Assembly (NCBI GenBank): GCA_002914805.1
Contig: JXTB01000260.1
Coordinates: forward strand, 106,242 to 170,241
Length of the DNA stretch: 64,000 nucleotides
Source of the DNA: Parasponia andersonii
Lineage: Eukaryota; Streptophyta; Magnoliopsida; Rosales; Cannabaceae
Direction of reading: 5' to 3'
The notes under the pieces are model-generated. The model had not been told where the DNA came from, made no database searches, and worked only from the letters and a program-made list of their open reading frames with translations. Below, piece by piece: positions 1-11,300 of this stretch (positions are counted from its first letter, which is position 1; every line of letters starts with the position of its first letter). The translations under genes and the position numbers were made by a program.

Positions 1-2261
1 CTCATTACTTAACACGTGTGTAAAATCATAATTTTTCTAAGGGCAAAAATATAATTTTATGGGCTAATGTTAATACCGTAATTTTGAATTTTTGGGTATT
101 AAATAAATTTTTGACTGAGATGTATGTAGACATAATCAAGACTAGATATATTTGGGTCAAAATATAAATAATTTTTTAAAAAGGGGACTAAAGTGAAAAG
201 AATCTTTTAAAATTGTGGCTAAAATGAAATTTTGAGAACTTTTTCAGTCTAATCAAGTGATACCACGTGTCCCACTACCAATAGTTTTTAAAAGTTGTTA
301 ATAAAACTCAAACTATCTCTCTCTTTTCTCCTACACATCTTTCTCCTTCTTCTTCTTCTTCGCCCTTCCCCTTGCGCCGCCCACAGCTGGCCACCGGTGA
401 CGAATCAAGCCCGGACTTTGGCTGGTGTGCCTCCCCTATGGCCAGATATAGCTTCGCTGCTAGTCACCGGAGCCCGCCGCACCTCCTAACTACGGTGAAT
501 AGCATGCGAAATCGTGCTTAAGCAACGACATTTTGTGATTGTTTTTCCATCGTTCGTCACTGTTAACCGCCACCCACCACTACGAAATCGAAGCGCAAGC
601 TTCTTCTTACCTGGGTTGACCCTCCACTGCTATCAATTTCCTACCAGGAAACTTTGGTGAGCTCCTAAAATTTTTTATGTCATTTTCGTCATAAAAAATG
701 GCATGTGTACAATTATTTTTGCTATGTTCATCCAATGCTTATGAAATTTTAGGGGATCAAAACATGATTTAAGATAAGATGAAGAGTTGTGGATTTTTGG
801 AAAATGGATGAACGGATTGGGGGAAAAACTGATCTGAAATTTGTGGTATTTTTCTAAATATTTTTCAAATGTGACATTTTTATTATTTTTGGATTTTAGA
901 GATTAATTAATGTTCGGGACGTTGAAACTGAGTTTCCGACTCTGAATTTGGAATCAATGAGGTAGAGATATGAATTTTAATATAAAATATCACTATATTC
1001 CAAAGTGGCACGAAAATCGAGCAAATAGCTCGTTAATTGTACAGTTTTGCGTGCTACGAGTTAGTCCCGCACCGAGACCCATTTTCAACAAACTTTATGT
1101 CTAACCTAATGTTTTTGGGTGCTATGAATTCAGTGGTTATCTCCGTTTCTTAATATGAGGCTCCATTTGGAAATTCACTTTTTCAAGTGAACGTATCGAG
1201 ATCCAGAATCGACCGTCTGAGCAACCAGGTGACAATTGAAGATATTTCTAGCGTCAATAGCTTGGTATTACTATTATTTTGAGGTAGGAGATTCAATTAC
1301 CTTATTTTTTTATTATTTTTAATAAAAATTAGAATATGTTATGAAAAGTGAAATTGCGTGAATTTATTTTATTAAATTATTTTGAATGATTATTTTAGAG
1401 AATTGTGAATTTGTGAAGCATTGTAGACAACTCTAGATATTTTACGTATAATTTGATACAAGTTTTATACTTAGGATTTGATTAAATCATTGGAATTGTA
1501 TTGTCGTGATGAGAGGATGTGAGCTCATGAGATTGTTTGATTTGTGATATGTGCACTATGAATTATTTATCTGGTTTTCTGTATGGTTTGAATATGATTT
1601 CTGTTGATGATTTCAATTCACTTTTGATCAAATATTTTGTAAACTTTTTTCAGAACAACTAACTATGCCGGGAATTTAGAAATAAATATTTTTCCAAAAA
1701 GGCAATTGGATGTTCTACTGGACATTTCATGTTCACCTACTATTTCTCTCACTTTCAAGTATTCGTATAATTGTGATAGTAATCTCGGTGGTCGAATAAA
1801 CTGCGTAACCTGTACTTACTTTACCACTCTTTTTCCTTGATGAGTGTCCATTCTCTATTATTTTCTTTTCCAAGGAAAATTATTTAAACAAGATCAATAA
1901 ATTACTAAATAGATGTATGAGGATAAATTTCTTATTGATTTGAGAACTTGAATTACAAGTATTTTCATGTAAATTATTTTGGACATTATCTAAAGAATTC
2001 AGTTGAAACAATTTATTAAAGTTTATGGTTTCTCAATAAATTTCTAAATGAGATAGCTTAAAATTCTCTTAAAGTTTGATGGATATTTTCTTAAGTAGTT
2101 AAAACTAATGTGAGTTTTAATAATTATGAAATTTATAATGATTTCAAGATTAAAATGAAATTATCTAACATCTGATTTCTCGTAAATTTTGTAAAATTAA
2201 TATTTTATTTTATCTTTATTTAAAATTACTAAAAGTCACGGTCAGATTTTCAATCGTGACA
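1..2261 (+). mobile_element. Fossil LTR, Ty3/gypsy type (copy A), left end outside window
   Basis: This region matches, with divergence, the stretches at 11.3-13.9 kb (same orientation) and 49.7-52.1 kb (opposite orientation). Shared blocks include the segment around 960-1075 (gaattttaatataaaatat, then gcgtgctacgag), the block at 1140-1310 ending in an ATT-rich run, and a terminal block with a CACGGTC-type motif ending in gtgaca at 2261. The length, the TG...CA-like ends of the family and the 3' terminal motif fit LTRs of plant chromovirus-type gypsy elements. No gag-pol is seen beside it, so it is either a solo LTR or the end of an element lying left of the window. It is old and non-coding. 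Confidence 0.6.
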
Positions 2262-2283
2262 ATGTGGATTCTACTACGATTTG

Positions 2284-3582
2284 CACTACAAGAAAACATA
2301 CCTATAGTGAGACATCTTGTTGCCGCTATAGAGTCCTCTATAGCAACAACATAAACATGTCATAACTNTATAAATTTTATTTAATAAATTTTAATTTTTT
2401 TAAACATAAAAAAATTAAAATAAAAAATAATAATTAATTTAATATATTTAATCTATAGCGATGACACTTGTCGCTGTTATAGGTTTTAAATAAAATTTTA
2501 AGTGGTTTGTCGCTCTAAATTTTTTTAAAAATAATAAATTATTTTATTTTACCTATAGCGACGACATTTCATCACTATAGGTTTTAAATGACATTTTGAG
2601 CGGTAACATTTACCACGCTCAATTTTGAAATTTGAATAAAACGATGTCACTCAAGTACTATTGGCGATGTTGTATAATAAATAGTCAAATATTTTTCTTC
2701 TTCTATCCTCTCGTTCATTCACTTACTCTTTCTAAACTCCACTCTCTCTCATCCCTTCTCTCTGACTTTCACTCTCTCTCTCACTCCCTCCCGTATCTAC
2801 TAATATATATTCATATATATATATATATATATGCATATCTAGTTCTTTTTTCTTTTATGTATTTATGTAAATATTTTGTATTTTTTGTTTCTTTGATTAA
2901 TTGTTACTGAGATTTATGTTTTGTTAGATTTCAAGGTTTTTCTTCATTAGAGAGGTAAGTTTCCCTAAATTCTAATGTAGCTTAATTGATTTTTTTTATA
3001 TATAGATTAATTAATGTTTTAGATATTTATATGAATATATAAATTTTGTGTTATGATTTTGTGGAGCATTTATTGATTTTAGATAATATACTTTTTGTGA
3101 AATATATATTTTAGTTTATGAAATTTGTTAATAGTTTGATTTTAGAGTATAGAATATATTTGTTTAAGAGTATTAGTTTTAATTTTTGACTTTGATTGTT
3201 TTTTTCCAGATTGATTTTAATTCTTGTGTATATAACTTCGTTATTTATCTTTTAAAAATAATGATTTAAGAATTAATTTAGATTAATTAAACTAATTGTA
3301 TTTTTTTAAAATCTGTGATATCTATAACGGCAGCATTTGTCGTGTCTATAGGTATTAATTTATATATATATTTTAAAAAATATGTCTATAAAAAATGTCG
3401 TCGCTATAGGCCATCTAATTGTGGCAACAAAATATGTCGTCGCTATAAGGAGTCTATACCGATCGACCTATAGTGATGACTATATTACGACGATTTTGTC
3501 GTCGTTATAAACCTATAGCGGTGATAAATTGATCTATAGCGATGATTTTCGTCATCATTATAGATATTTTTTTCTTGTAGTA
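2284..3582. mobile_element. Non-autonomous CACTA (En/Spm) DNA transposon
   Basis: The left end reads CACTACAAGAAAA at 2284 and the right end TTTTCTTGTAGT(A) at 3570-3582, the signature inverted termini of plant CACTA elements. Inside both ends, many subterminal repeats of the type ctatagcgacgac / gtcgctatagg occur in both orientations (for example 2453, 2555, 3330, 3398 and 3530), as expected for transposase-binding arrays. The flanking trinucleotides ttg and tta match at two of three positions. The 1.3-kb interior has no transposase; it holds a CT-rich and TA-rich stretch (2690-2835). The element lies 22 bp beyond the end of LTR copy A. Confidence 0.82.
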
Positions 3583-3585
3583 TTA

Positions 3586-4737
3586 TTACATTATTAAAAT
3601 ATTAAATTGGATAGTGGAATTCACGTATCAAACAATAAGAATAAAAAATGTAAAAGAGAGCGAAAAAAAAAAAATGTATTGAACAATTCTCTGTATCATT
3701 TTATTGCAGAGGACTAGAAGTCTAAACCCAACTAATCATCACTGCTTTTCAGCCTCCAACAAAAATAATAATAATAATAATAATAATTTCATGACTACTT
3801 TACCAACTAGATGCCGGGATACTAAATTAATTACTTTGAGAGTAAATCAACCCAAATTAAGAACCATATTGTCACAAGTGAGTCTAGTTTTCTTCAACCT
3901 TTGTGTGTGAACACCTTAATTTGAATTACCTGGAAAAAAAAAAAAAGAACACGCCTTTGTTTTGAATATGGGTTTTACTAGTATAGCAAGCTAGGTTCAA
4001 ATATTTTGATTATTATTATATAATTGCCACATGACACTGAAAAAGCTATATATTAGAAGATTACCTTTCACATGGGAAAGTTCGATACATCAGTGGATTG
4101 AGAATTTGAGATCAAGAACTGAGTTGAATATTATTAAATTAATTGCAAACGTAACTGCAGCACTATACAAATATAATTTCAGTCAAAAATTTCATATTGT
4201 TTCAGGTATATATTCGCTTCAGGTTAATTAATTTCTAGTTAAGAATTTCTTTTTCTCCTTTTAAATTTTCTAGTACTTACAGTATGTATAGTCTTAAATA
4301 TCATAAGTCCCGGTAATACTTTTCCTCTGCGACTCATCAGGTGGTAGCTTCGTTTTTTCAAACAAAAAAGGAAGCAAGCAAAGTTTAGACCAAGGACATG
4401 AAAAATAACGATAATAATAATAAAATACTAAGAAAGCACATGAAATGTGTGAATCTTCTAGAAAACTCAACCTTCTAATAAAAGACTTATTGTAAAGTTA
4501 TACAATAATCACCACTACAGATTCGATCAGCCCCTTGGTCATGCTTACGTGGTTCCTCTGTCTTAGCTAATAGCTTACCCTCTCTTCTTTCTTTCTTTCT
4601 TTTTTTTTTTTTCCCCCCCCGTCTTTTGTCTATTTTTTTTAATTTTTATTAAACACACCAAACAACCTCATAAAAATAAAAATCATATTTTATTTCCAAA
4701 ATTACACACAATCTCTTTCCCTCCCTTATCTCCATGA
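3586..4737. other. Intergenic, no gene seen
   Basis: This is AT-rich sequence with an (AAT)n microsatellite at about 3763-3788 and polyA/polyT runs. The short open frames here are low-complexity and show no recognisable protein family. The right end leads into the promoter of the zinc-finger gene. Confidence 0.6.
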
Positions 4738-4812
4738 GGTCAAATATCCTAAAAAGTCAACTAAGAAAAAGTCTCTTTTGACTAAACAAACTTCACTTAT
4801 GCCCTATAAATA
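4738..4812 (+). promoter_or_regulatory. W-box cluster and TATA box of the ZAT11-like gene
   Basis: Three WRKY-binding W-box cores (TTGAC[C/T] in either orientation) lie within 46 bp: ggtcaa at 4738-4743, agtcaa at 4755-4760 and ttgact at 4778-4783. A TATA box (TATAAATA) follows at 4805-4812. No ATG occurs between the presumed start of transcription near 4840 and the coding ATG at 5001, so the leader lacks upstream start codons. ZAT-type stress genes are known WRKY targets, so WRKY regulation is a reasonable inference. Confidence 0.7.
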
Positions 4813-4962
4813 TCAAACCCTACTACACCACCAAACGTTCAATTAATCCTCCAATCCTTCTTTTGAAAAAAAAAAAAAAAAATTCCACTTTCACACATTG
4901 ATACCATCCAAACCTTACCCTTTTCTCTCTAAACCCAATTTTTTCCCCCCAACCCCCCAAAC

Positions 4963-4994
<32 letters not shown>

Positions 4995-5000
4995 CCCATC

Positions 5001-5591
5001 ATGAAGAGAAGCATTACAGAAAGAGAGCTCGAAAAACTAACCATGGCCAACTGTTTGATGTTCCTCTCACGTGGAGGATCGATCACCACTAGTGATCACC
5101 ATCACCATCATCAGTTCGAGTACTCTAATTCTTCTTCAAACCTCTCACCATCATCATCGCCAAGCCGGGTTTTCGAGTGCAAGACCTGTAACCGGCAGTT
5201 CCCATCTTTCCAAGCCCTCGGCGGCCACCGAGCGAGCCACAAGAAGCCGCGATTAATGACCGGCGAAGGCGGTAACAGCTCTGACTCCCAGTCGGGCTCA
5301 CCGACCAAGCCCAAGACACACGAGTGCACCATATGTGGGCTTGAGTTCGCCATAGGGCAGGCCCTAGGGGGCCACATGAGGCGCCATAGGGCCGCCTTGA
5401 CCGAGAACCAGGCTCCGGCGCCTGTGGTGGTGCCGCCTATCAATATTGCTTCTTTGGCGCAAGTAAGGCCGGTTGTGAAGAAGGCGAGTAGGGTTTTGTG
5501 TTTGGATCTGAACCTCACGCCATTAGAAAACGACATTAAGTTTCTTCAGCTCGGGAAGTCATCAGTTCCTTTGGTTGATTGTCTTTTATAA
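5001..5591 (+). CDS. ZAT11-like: C2H2 zinc-finger transcriptional repressor, ZAT11-like (C1-2i)
   Basis: An intronless gene for 196 aa. It has two plant-type C2H2 fingers with the QALGGH signature (residues 58-80 and 107-129), an N-terminal L-box (ANCLMFLS, residues 16-23) and a C-terminal EAR repression motif DLNLTP at 169-174 followed by LEND. This order (L-box, two fingers, EAR) defines the C1-2i/ZAT group. The N-terminal MKR and the C-terminal DLNLTPLEND are closest in my memory to Arabidopsis ZAT11. The start at 5001 is the first ATG after the TATA box; another in-frame ATG at residue 15 would cut off the N-terminus that resembles ZAT11. A His run lies at 33-37. The leader carries long A and C runs just before the ATG. 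It should be a nuclear DNA-binding repressor recruiting TOPLESS-type co-repressors, and stress inducible (inferred). Confidence 0.93.
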   Translation: MKRSITERELEKLTMANCLMFLSRGGSITTSDHHHHHQFEYSNSSSNLSPSSSPSRVFECKTCNRQFPSFQALGGHRASHKKPRLMTGEGGNSSDSQSGSPTKPKTHECTICGLEFAIGQALGGHMRRHRAALTENQAPAPVVVPPINIASLAQVRPVVKKASRVLCLDLNLTPLENDIKFLQLGKSSVPLVDCLL

Positions 5592-6396
5592 ACGACCGTA
5601 CGACATATATACATGTATGCTTATGGATATTTATATAATTACATAGTCGAAATTAATTAGTTAGTAATCGTATATATACAGGGCTGAGGAGAGTTTTTGC
5701 CTCTCTCACTTTATTTTTCTTTTAAATTTAGGCTGCGGATTTGTTGTTTATCGTTTATATATGTTCTTCATTTTTTTTGTTTGGCCTCTTTGGGTATACC
5801 CATGTATTCATTTTCATTAGATTTGTTTTGTACATCTGTTCATTATTTACATATATACAATAAGTTCATCGATCATTAATATCATGGTTAATTTTTTATT
5901 TTTTGTTTTATATATATATATATATATATATGTAAGTGATATGCCCATATCTTTTGGACTGCAAAACAACAAATATATATATATATATATATATGCTCGT
6001 AAATCATGATCAATATTAATAATTAACGTCAGGATAACTCAAAAGCAGTAATGTGAAGTCAGTAGTGATTGGTTAAACCACCCCATATGCTCTAACCTAA
6101 AAGCATTATACATCTAATTTTCCACATGTACTTTATATATAGTGATCTCCACATTTCAGCTTAAACGCCATGAATAGTTGATAAATATATATAGTTCATG
6201 GTTCCGAACTTTTAAAAGCTTTTCCCATATTAATATTATTAGCGAGCGAAAAAGAAAGGAAGAGGAACAATTCCACATGAATTATATGGTAACTGAACAT
6301 AGACTTAAAGATTTGTTTTCATAGTTATATATAGCTTGGAAGATTCCGAGTATATAATATTCTAACAATGCGGACGGCGAGTGATTGTCCTTATTA

Positions 6397-6451
<55 letters not shown>

Positions 6452-6698
6452 TGGAAAAAAAGAAAAGAACTGTACAAATGTATAATATATGGCGTAATAA
6501 ATAAATTATAATCAAAGTGTTATATGTTATTCTTCATTTAGCTTAGGAAAAGGGGAATTTTTCGTCCTTTCGTTTAATGATGTCACGCAAAAGATATAGC
6601 TCAATTGGGCGCAGTTTGATAGCTTCTAGTAGTAAATAACTACTGTAATATATATATTCATATCTTTCAACAATATTAGATAAACTTTCTTTCATTTC
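5592..6698. other. 3' flank of the zinc-finger gene with (TA)n tracts
   Basis: This holds the probable 3' UTR (to about 5880), then intergenic DNA with (TA)n tracts at about 5909-5932, 5971-5995 and 6402-6447. No coding region is recognisable. Confidence 0.6.
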
Positions 6699-6706
6699 CT
6701 TCCCGG

Positions 6707-7252
6707 TAGGGGTGGCAATTCGTGTTATTGTATCGTATTTGGATCGACACGACACGATAACACTTAACCCAAACACGACATGATTAATAAACGTGCCAAA
6801 AATTTAAACCCGAACACGACACGATTAATATATGTGTCACACGATACGACATATGTAACCCGTTTAATAAACGTGTCATGTGTCATATTATGACCCGTTT
6901 GACACGATTATTCAAAATTGACACGATTATTCTAATTTAATACGATTATGCACTACTTAATTTAATTTTACTCCTATAAATATGCTTAGAATTAATCAAA
7001 ATCACGTTTAGTATATTAAAATATTAATAAATGTGTCGTGTTGACACGATACAAAAACAACACATTTAATTAAATGGGTTACACTGGTCATTTTCAGGTT
7101 AAGCGGGTTGATCTGAAACTTATCCGTTTATTATACGTGTTACACATGTCAACCCGAAATTGATACAAAAATTAAATAGGTCACCCAAACTCATTTATTT
7201 CGTGTCATTTTTAAGTCGTATCGTCGTGTCGTGTAGAAAATTGCCAGGCCTA
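6707..7252. mobile_element. Non-autonomous hAT element (MITE)
   Basis: The ends are TAGGGGTGGCAATT (6707-6720) and AATTGCCAGGCCTA (7239-7252), inverted and matching at 12 of 14 positions. They are flanked by 8-bp direct repeats, cttcccgg (6699-6706) and cttccagg (7253-7260), with one mismatch. An 8-bp target duplication and TAGGG-type termini indicate the hAT superfamily. The interior is rich in acgtgt / cacgacac repeats, typical of a common plant dispersed family. No transposase is present. Its right part is duplicated directly downstream. Confidence 0.75.
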
Positions 7253-7282
7253 CTTCCAGGTCACACTAATTCTAGAAAATTA

Positions 7283-7522
7283 GACACGATACTAATACAA
7301 TACATTTAATTAAATAGGTTATACGGGTCATTTTCAGGTTAAGCAGGTTGACCCGAAATCTACTCGTTTATTATACGTGTTACACGTGTCAACCCGAAAT
7401 TGACACAAAAATTAAATGAGTCACCTAAACCCGTTTATTTTGTGTCGTTTTCGAGTCGTATCGTCGTGTCGTGTAGAAAATTACCAGCCCTACTTCCAGG
7501 TCACACTAGTTTTAGAAAATTA
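7283..7522. repeat. 240-bp tandem duplication of the right end of the hAT MITE plus flank
   Basis: Bases 7283-7522 repeat 7043-7282 at an exact offset of 240 bp. For example gacacgatac recurs at 7043 and 7283, and the MITE right end plus cttccaggtcacacta recurs at 7253 and 7493. The unit contains the distal half of the MITE and about 30 bp of host flank. Scattered differences show the duplication is not recent. Confidence 0.85.
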
Positions 7523-8156
7523 GGAGGGAAAAAACAAGAAGTGGTAAATTATTAACTAAATTATTGACGACTTGCAGTGCCGTGTTATTCCATACATTCA
7601 AATATTATCTTCGCTATAAGGGTTGTTGTCTCACCAAAGTCTTCTAAGTCAGTATTGTTGTCTCCACACGGTGTTTGGGTACACATACACACACTATAAG
7701 GTACATGAAAAAGAAAGAGAACCTGACGGGGAAATTTGTATTAAGTTCTGGATTGGAGTACCTGGCACGCTGCATGCCGTACAAGTAAATTTTGCTAATT
7801 CTTTGTACATTAATAGCACAATAAATACATATACACATGTATTCATTAGATATAATTTTTGATCATTCGTTTCAAATATACTTATTTCGGTTTTGGTTTG
7901 CATGTTATATATATATTTATTTATGGATGATGAGATTTCAAAAGGGTACTTGGAAATTCTAAGGGCGGTGGTTTGTCCCACAGGCCACATTTTTGAGGGT
8001 GACATGCATGATTTATTCTAACTTGGTGGTACTAGTCATGATAAGAGTCAGCAAAACGTACATATAAGGTTTAGTATTTTTACGCGTAATATTGCATGGC
8101 AATTTCCTAATGAGGCCGCAATCTATATCACACACACTATATACATAAATGAGGCC

Positions 8157-8194
<38 letters not shown>
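7523..8194. other. Intergenic with (TA)n tract
   Basis: No supported gene. It ends in a (TA)n microsatellite (about 8160-8194) that flanks the next MITE. Confidence 0.5.
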
Positions 8195-8196
<2 letters not shown>

Positions 8197-8436
8197 GCAC
8201 CAATCCAGTAGGTATTTTTTTTTTTACTTATGCATAGGTATCAATTTGGCTAATGAAAATTTAGTATGCACATTTTTTTATTATAAAAAGTAAGAGAGAG
8301 AAAGAACATTAATGATGTACGTCTTTTCATGCACTTCATTATAGTCATTGGATCACCATCTAATAGTGATCCAACAGCTAAAAAAAAAATATCTACCCAT
8401 AGGTAAAAAAAATAATACCTATTGGATTGACAACCT
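8195..8436 (+). mobile_element. MITE inserted in a (TA)n microsatellite, copy 1
   Basis: The left end gggcaccaatccagtaggta and the right end, whose reverse complement begins ggttgtcaatccaataggta, form inverted termini of about 35 bp that include a T-run. A (TA)n tract lies directly outside both ends, consistent with insertion at TA. A closely similar copy in the opposite orientation lies at 31681-31894. The element is non-coding. The superfamily is unresolved; a TA target suggests Tc1/mariner-like mobilisation. Confidence 0.75.
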
Positions 8437-8437
8437 C

Positions 8438-8468
<31 letters not shown>

Positions 8469-8566
8469 GTATGGGTGCCCAGTAATTTTTTTATATTTTT
8501 ATAAATACTATTTTATCTAATTAAAATTTTATCACGTATGTAAAAAAAAAACTACTGAATTATGGA
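8469..8566. mobile_element. Possible short, diverged relative of the neighbouring MITE
   Basis: The left end gggtgcccagtaattttttt and the right end aaaaaaaaactactgaattatgg are weakly inverted and resemble the termini of the adjacent MITE with deletions. It too follows a (TA)n run. The call rests on end similarity only. Confidence 0.3.
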
Positions 8567-11300
8567 TTTTTATATATTGTGTATTTGCATGTATTATTTT
8601 TCCCACTAAGACTTGATGGAAAATTATACGGCTGGATAACTAGCTAATGATCAATAATTCTATTGTGATCTAGTGGGGTTTACCTATAAGTTAATTATTT
8701 ACCTGAGCAATAAGACAATAAAAATTCCAGTTCACAGAGAGAGAATTTAAGCGAATTATTTATCAATTAGTATTGACTTTTGTGTATCATGGAATTTAAG
8801 TAGCTTTAGTAAATTGTCATGGTCGTGTTGCATCATTTATTTATTTTTATTTTTATTGATAACTAGGCCATGATGTATCATGATCACTTAATAACATCAT
8901 TATCGAGGTCATGGAAACCATAATGTATCTGGTCACATAAAAACAAGAACGATCAAATAACCATCGATCGAGCTAGCCAGGATAGGTTACTTGTACTCTA
9001 AGCTCGGATCAACGTCAAGACCTACAACTTGATAACGAGTTGATCATCTTACTAACCTATACAACATTATTTTACTATAATCAGCTGCTAATTAAGTCAG
9101 TTAATTAATTAAATAAAGCAGTACCCTAGATATCCATCCTTATAAGTAAAAAGTTGCACAATATTTTATCTGTTTCATTGATAATGATACTGGCTATATA
9201 TCAACTTGCTAAGATCGACATAAAACTTAAAATATAAATATTGCATATTAATTTTACTTCTAAGTACTGAACACATGAACATACGCGTATATTGAAAAAA
9301 AATAAAAGTATAATATTCTTTGCAGTACTTTCCGAGAAATATATACAAGATTAATAGTTGTTTATGTTTAAATTAATATATTATGTATGCTCGGAGCTTT
9401 CGAGAATATTTATCAATCTGGACGTTTCCACTTTAGAATATTAGCCAGCTCCACAATATAAAAGACTTACTCCTAGTAGTTATTTAGGTAAACAGTTCTA
9501 GAATAGTGCTGACGCGAATTTGATAAATATGTACATGTATATCTGAATCAATATTAACGTTGTTGCTTGCAAATCAGTTTATACGTATAAATATGTATAT
9601 ATATACGTACATAATACAAATGCACACAGGGAAGATATACATTTGTTGTACAATTCTTAATTTTTGTCTTTGTACTTATCCCAGTTGGAACCTGTGTGTG
9701 GAACTGTGAATATCTTATTATGCCGTCCACCAAATATAGGAATCCAACAACCGTATTACAGATAAAGTTTAGGGAAACGATTTGAAAAACCAAATAAAAC
9801 AAAAACAAAAGCAAAAACAACATAAGCATGCCCTTTTATAGACTTTTTAGAAATATGATTTGTTTAGTTTGGTCATGATTTAAGCAAAACTTGCGTGGAA
9901 CATGACACAAATTAACGACTTAGTTTTCAGGAACTATTTTGGAAAAATAAATTAATTGCTTATTGTGGAAGGAATAATACTTTTAGAAGAATATTTATTC
10001 AAAAAATGAGAATCCTCTTTAATTGATTGTTATGAATTAAGTATTACATAAAATTGTCGGTAGCAAAATATAATAGACAATGTGTCCCTCCCACAAAAAA
10101 AAAAATCATGTCTTTCGTAGTGTCCTTAAAACTGCCCAACAATGTAATAACATTCCTTCAATAAAATCTTTAAAATTAAAATAAAACAAGAAAAAAAAAA
10201 CCCTTCACACCAATTATAGATGTATGTATCAGTATATAGTATACGATTCTTTTCTATAGAAAGACTAGATTTAGATTATGCCAAAAAAATAATTAAGATG
10301 TGCAAAGAAGAACAGGTAAGTGTGACGTTTAGCTAAAGGGAAAAAAAATCAATTTTAATTTGCCAAAAATTTAAAAGTAAAAAAGGACAAATATTAAAGA
10401 AGTTGGCGAAGACCACAAGTAATTGATGATGTATTTAATTAGGCGTGTAACGGCGTATAGCCGCAGTAGCCGCCGCGTTAACTAACTACTCTCCTTGCAT
10501 CATTTTTTGTCTTGTATTTTTTTTTTAATAGTGCTCATATAATTTGGTGTTTTCTACTGTCATTTTCCCTTTTGTAGTTCCTATACTCTAAGTGCTAGTT
10601 TGATATTGTTGTGTTATGAATAAAAAGCAATTGTGAGAAAAAATAAATTAGGAATTTAGCAAATTTAAGCTACAAAATTGTTATGGTTTTTAAAAAAAAA
10701 ATCTAAATATTTGATAAGGTATAAATTATGTACGCCGTAAAGTAATATTTTAAATAATTTGTATTGTGAAAGCATAATCAATTTTGAAAAATAACACTTG
10801 TCTGCTTCGCTAATTCTGTTTAAATTAATAGTTACACAATAATTTTTAGATACTACTCACCAAAAGCATAAACTCGTTAAATAGCTTGGCACCTAATTTT
10901 TTCCGTAACTACTTTAAAAACTAAAAATACATGAAAAAAAAAGGTGCATCAAATCAATAATTTAATATTCCTAACTGCACTTCCAAATTCAAAGTCCGCA
11001 TTTATTTGAATTTGTATCACTATAATTTGAAAACGCCATGGAAAAATGTATAATAAACTAAGTCCGTCCAAAAAATGGGTTTAAAAAGTCAGATTATTTA
11101 TTATTACATGTCATCCAAAAAATGGTCCCCTTTTTTTCGTTCTTCCCCTTATGTGTATATTTAATGGGACCATCCTATTTGGGGTGTGTGTCACGCACTT
11201 GCAAGTGGGAAATTTTGACTTGGGAGTGTATAATTGACTTCCTTTACCAATATTTCTAGGATGTATAAAAGACATCGCTCATTAATTGGGAAAATTTAGG
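8567..11300. other. Intergenic, no gene seen
   Basis: AT-rich DNA. The open frame on the minus strand at 9554-9829 is hydrophobic low-complexity sequence from A/T runs, with no family resemblance. I see no tRNA, no repeat array and no clear promoter. Confidence 0.5.

Noticed and set aside
295-489. 64-codon frame with a signal-peptide-like start
   Set aside because: It lies inside fossil LTR copy A; the hydrophobic start comes from CT-rich sequence and no family is recognised.
2632-2910. 92-codon frame inside the CACTA element
   Set aside because: Made of CT-rich and TA-repeat translation; no transposase motif.
5111-5536. 141-codon frame opposite the zinc-finger gene
   Set aside because: Antisense shadow of the ZAT11-like coding sequence.
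9554-9829. 91-codon hydrophobic minus-strand frame
   Set aside because: A/T-run translation (poly-Leu/Phe and IYIHIYTY runs) without conserved features.
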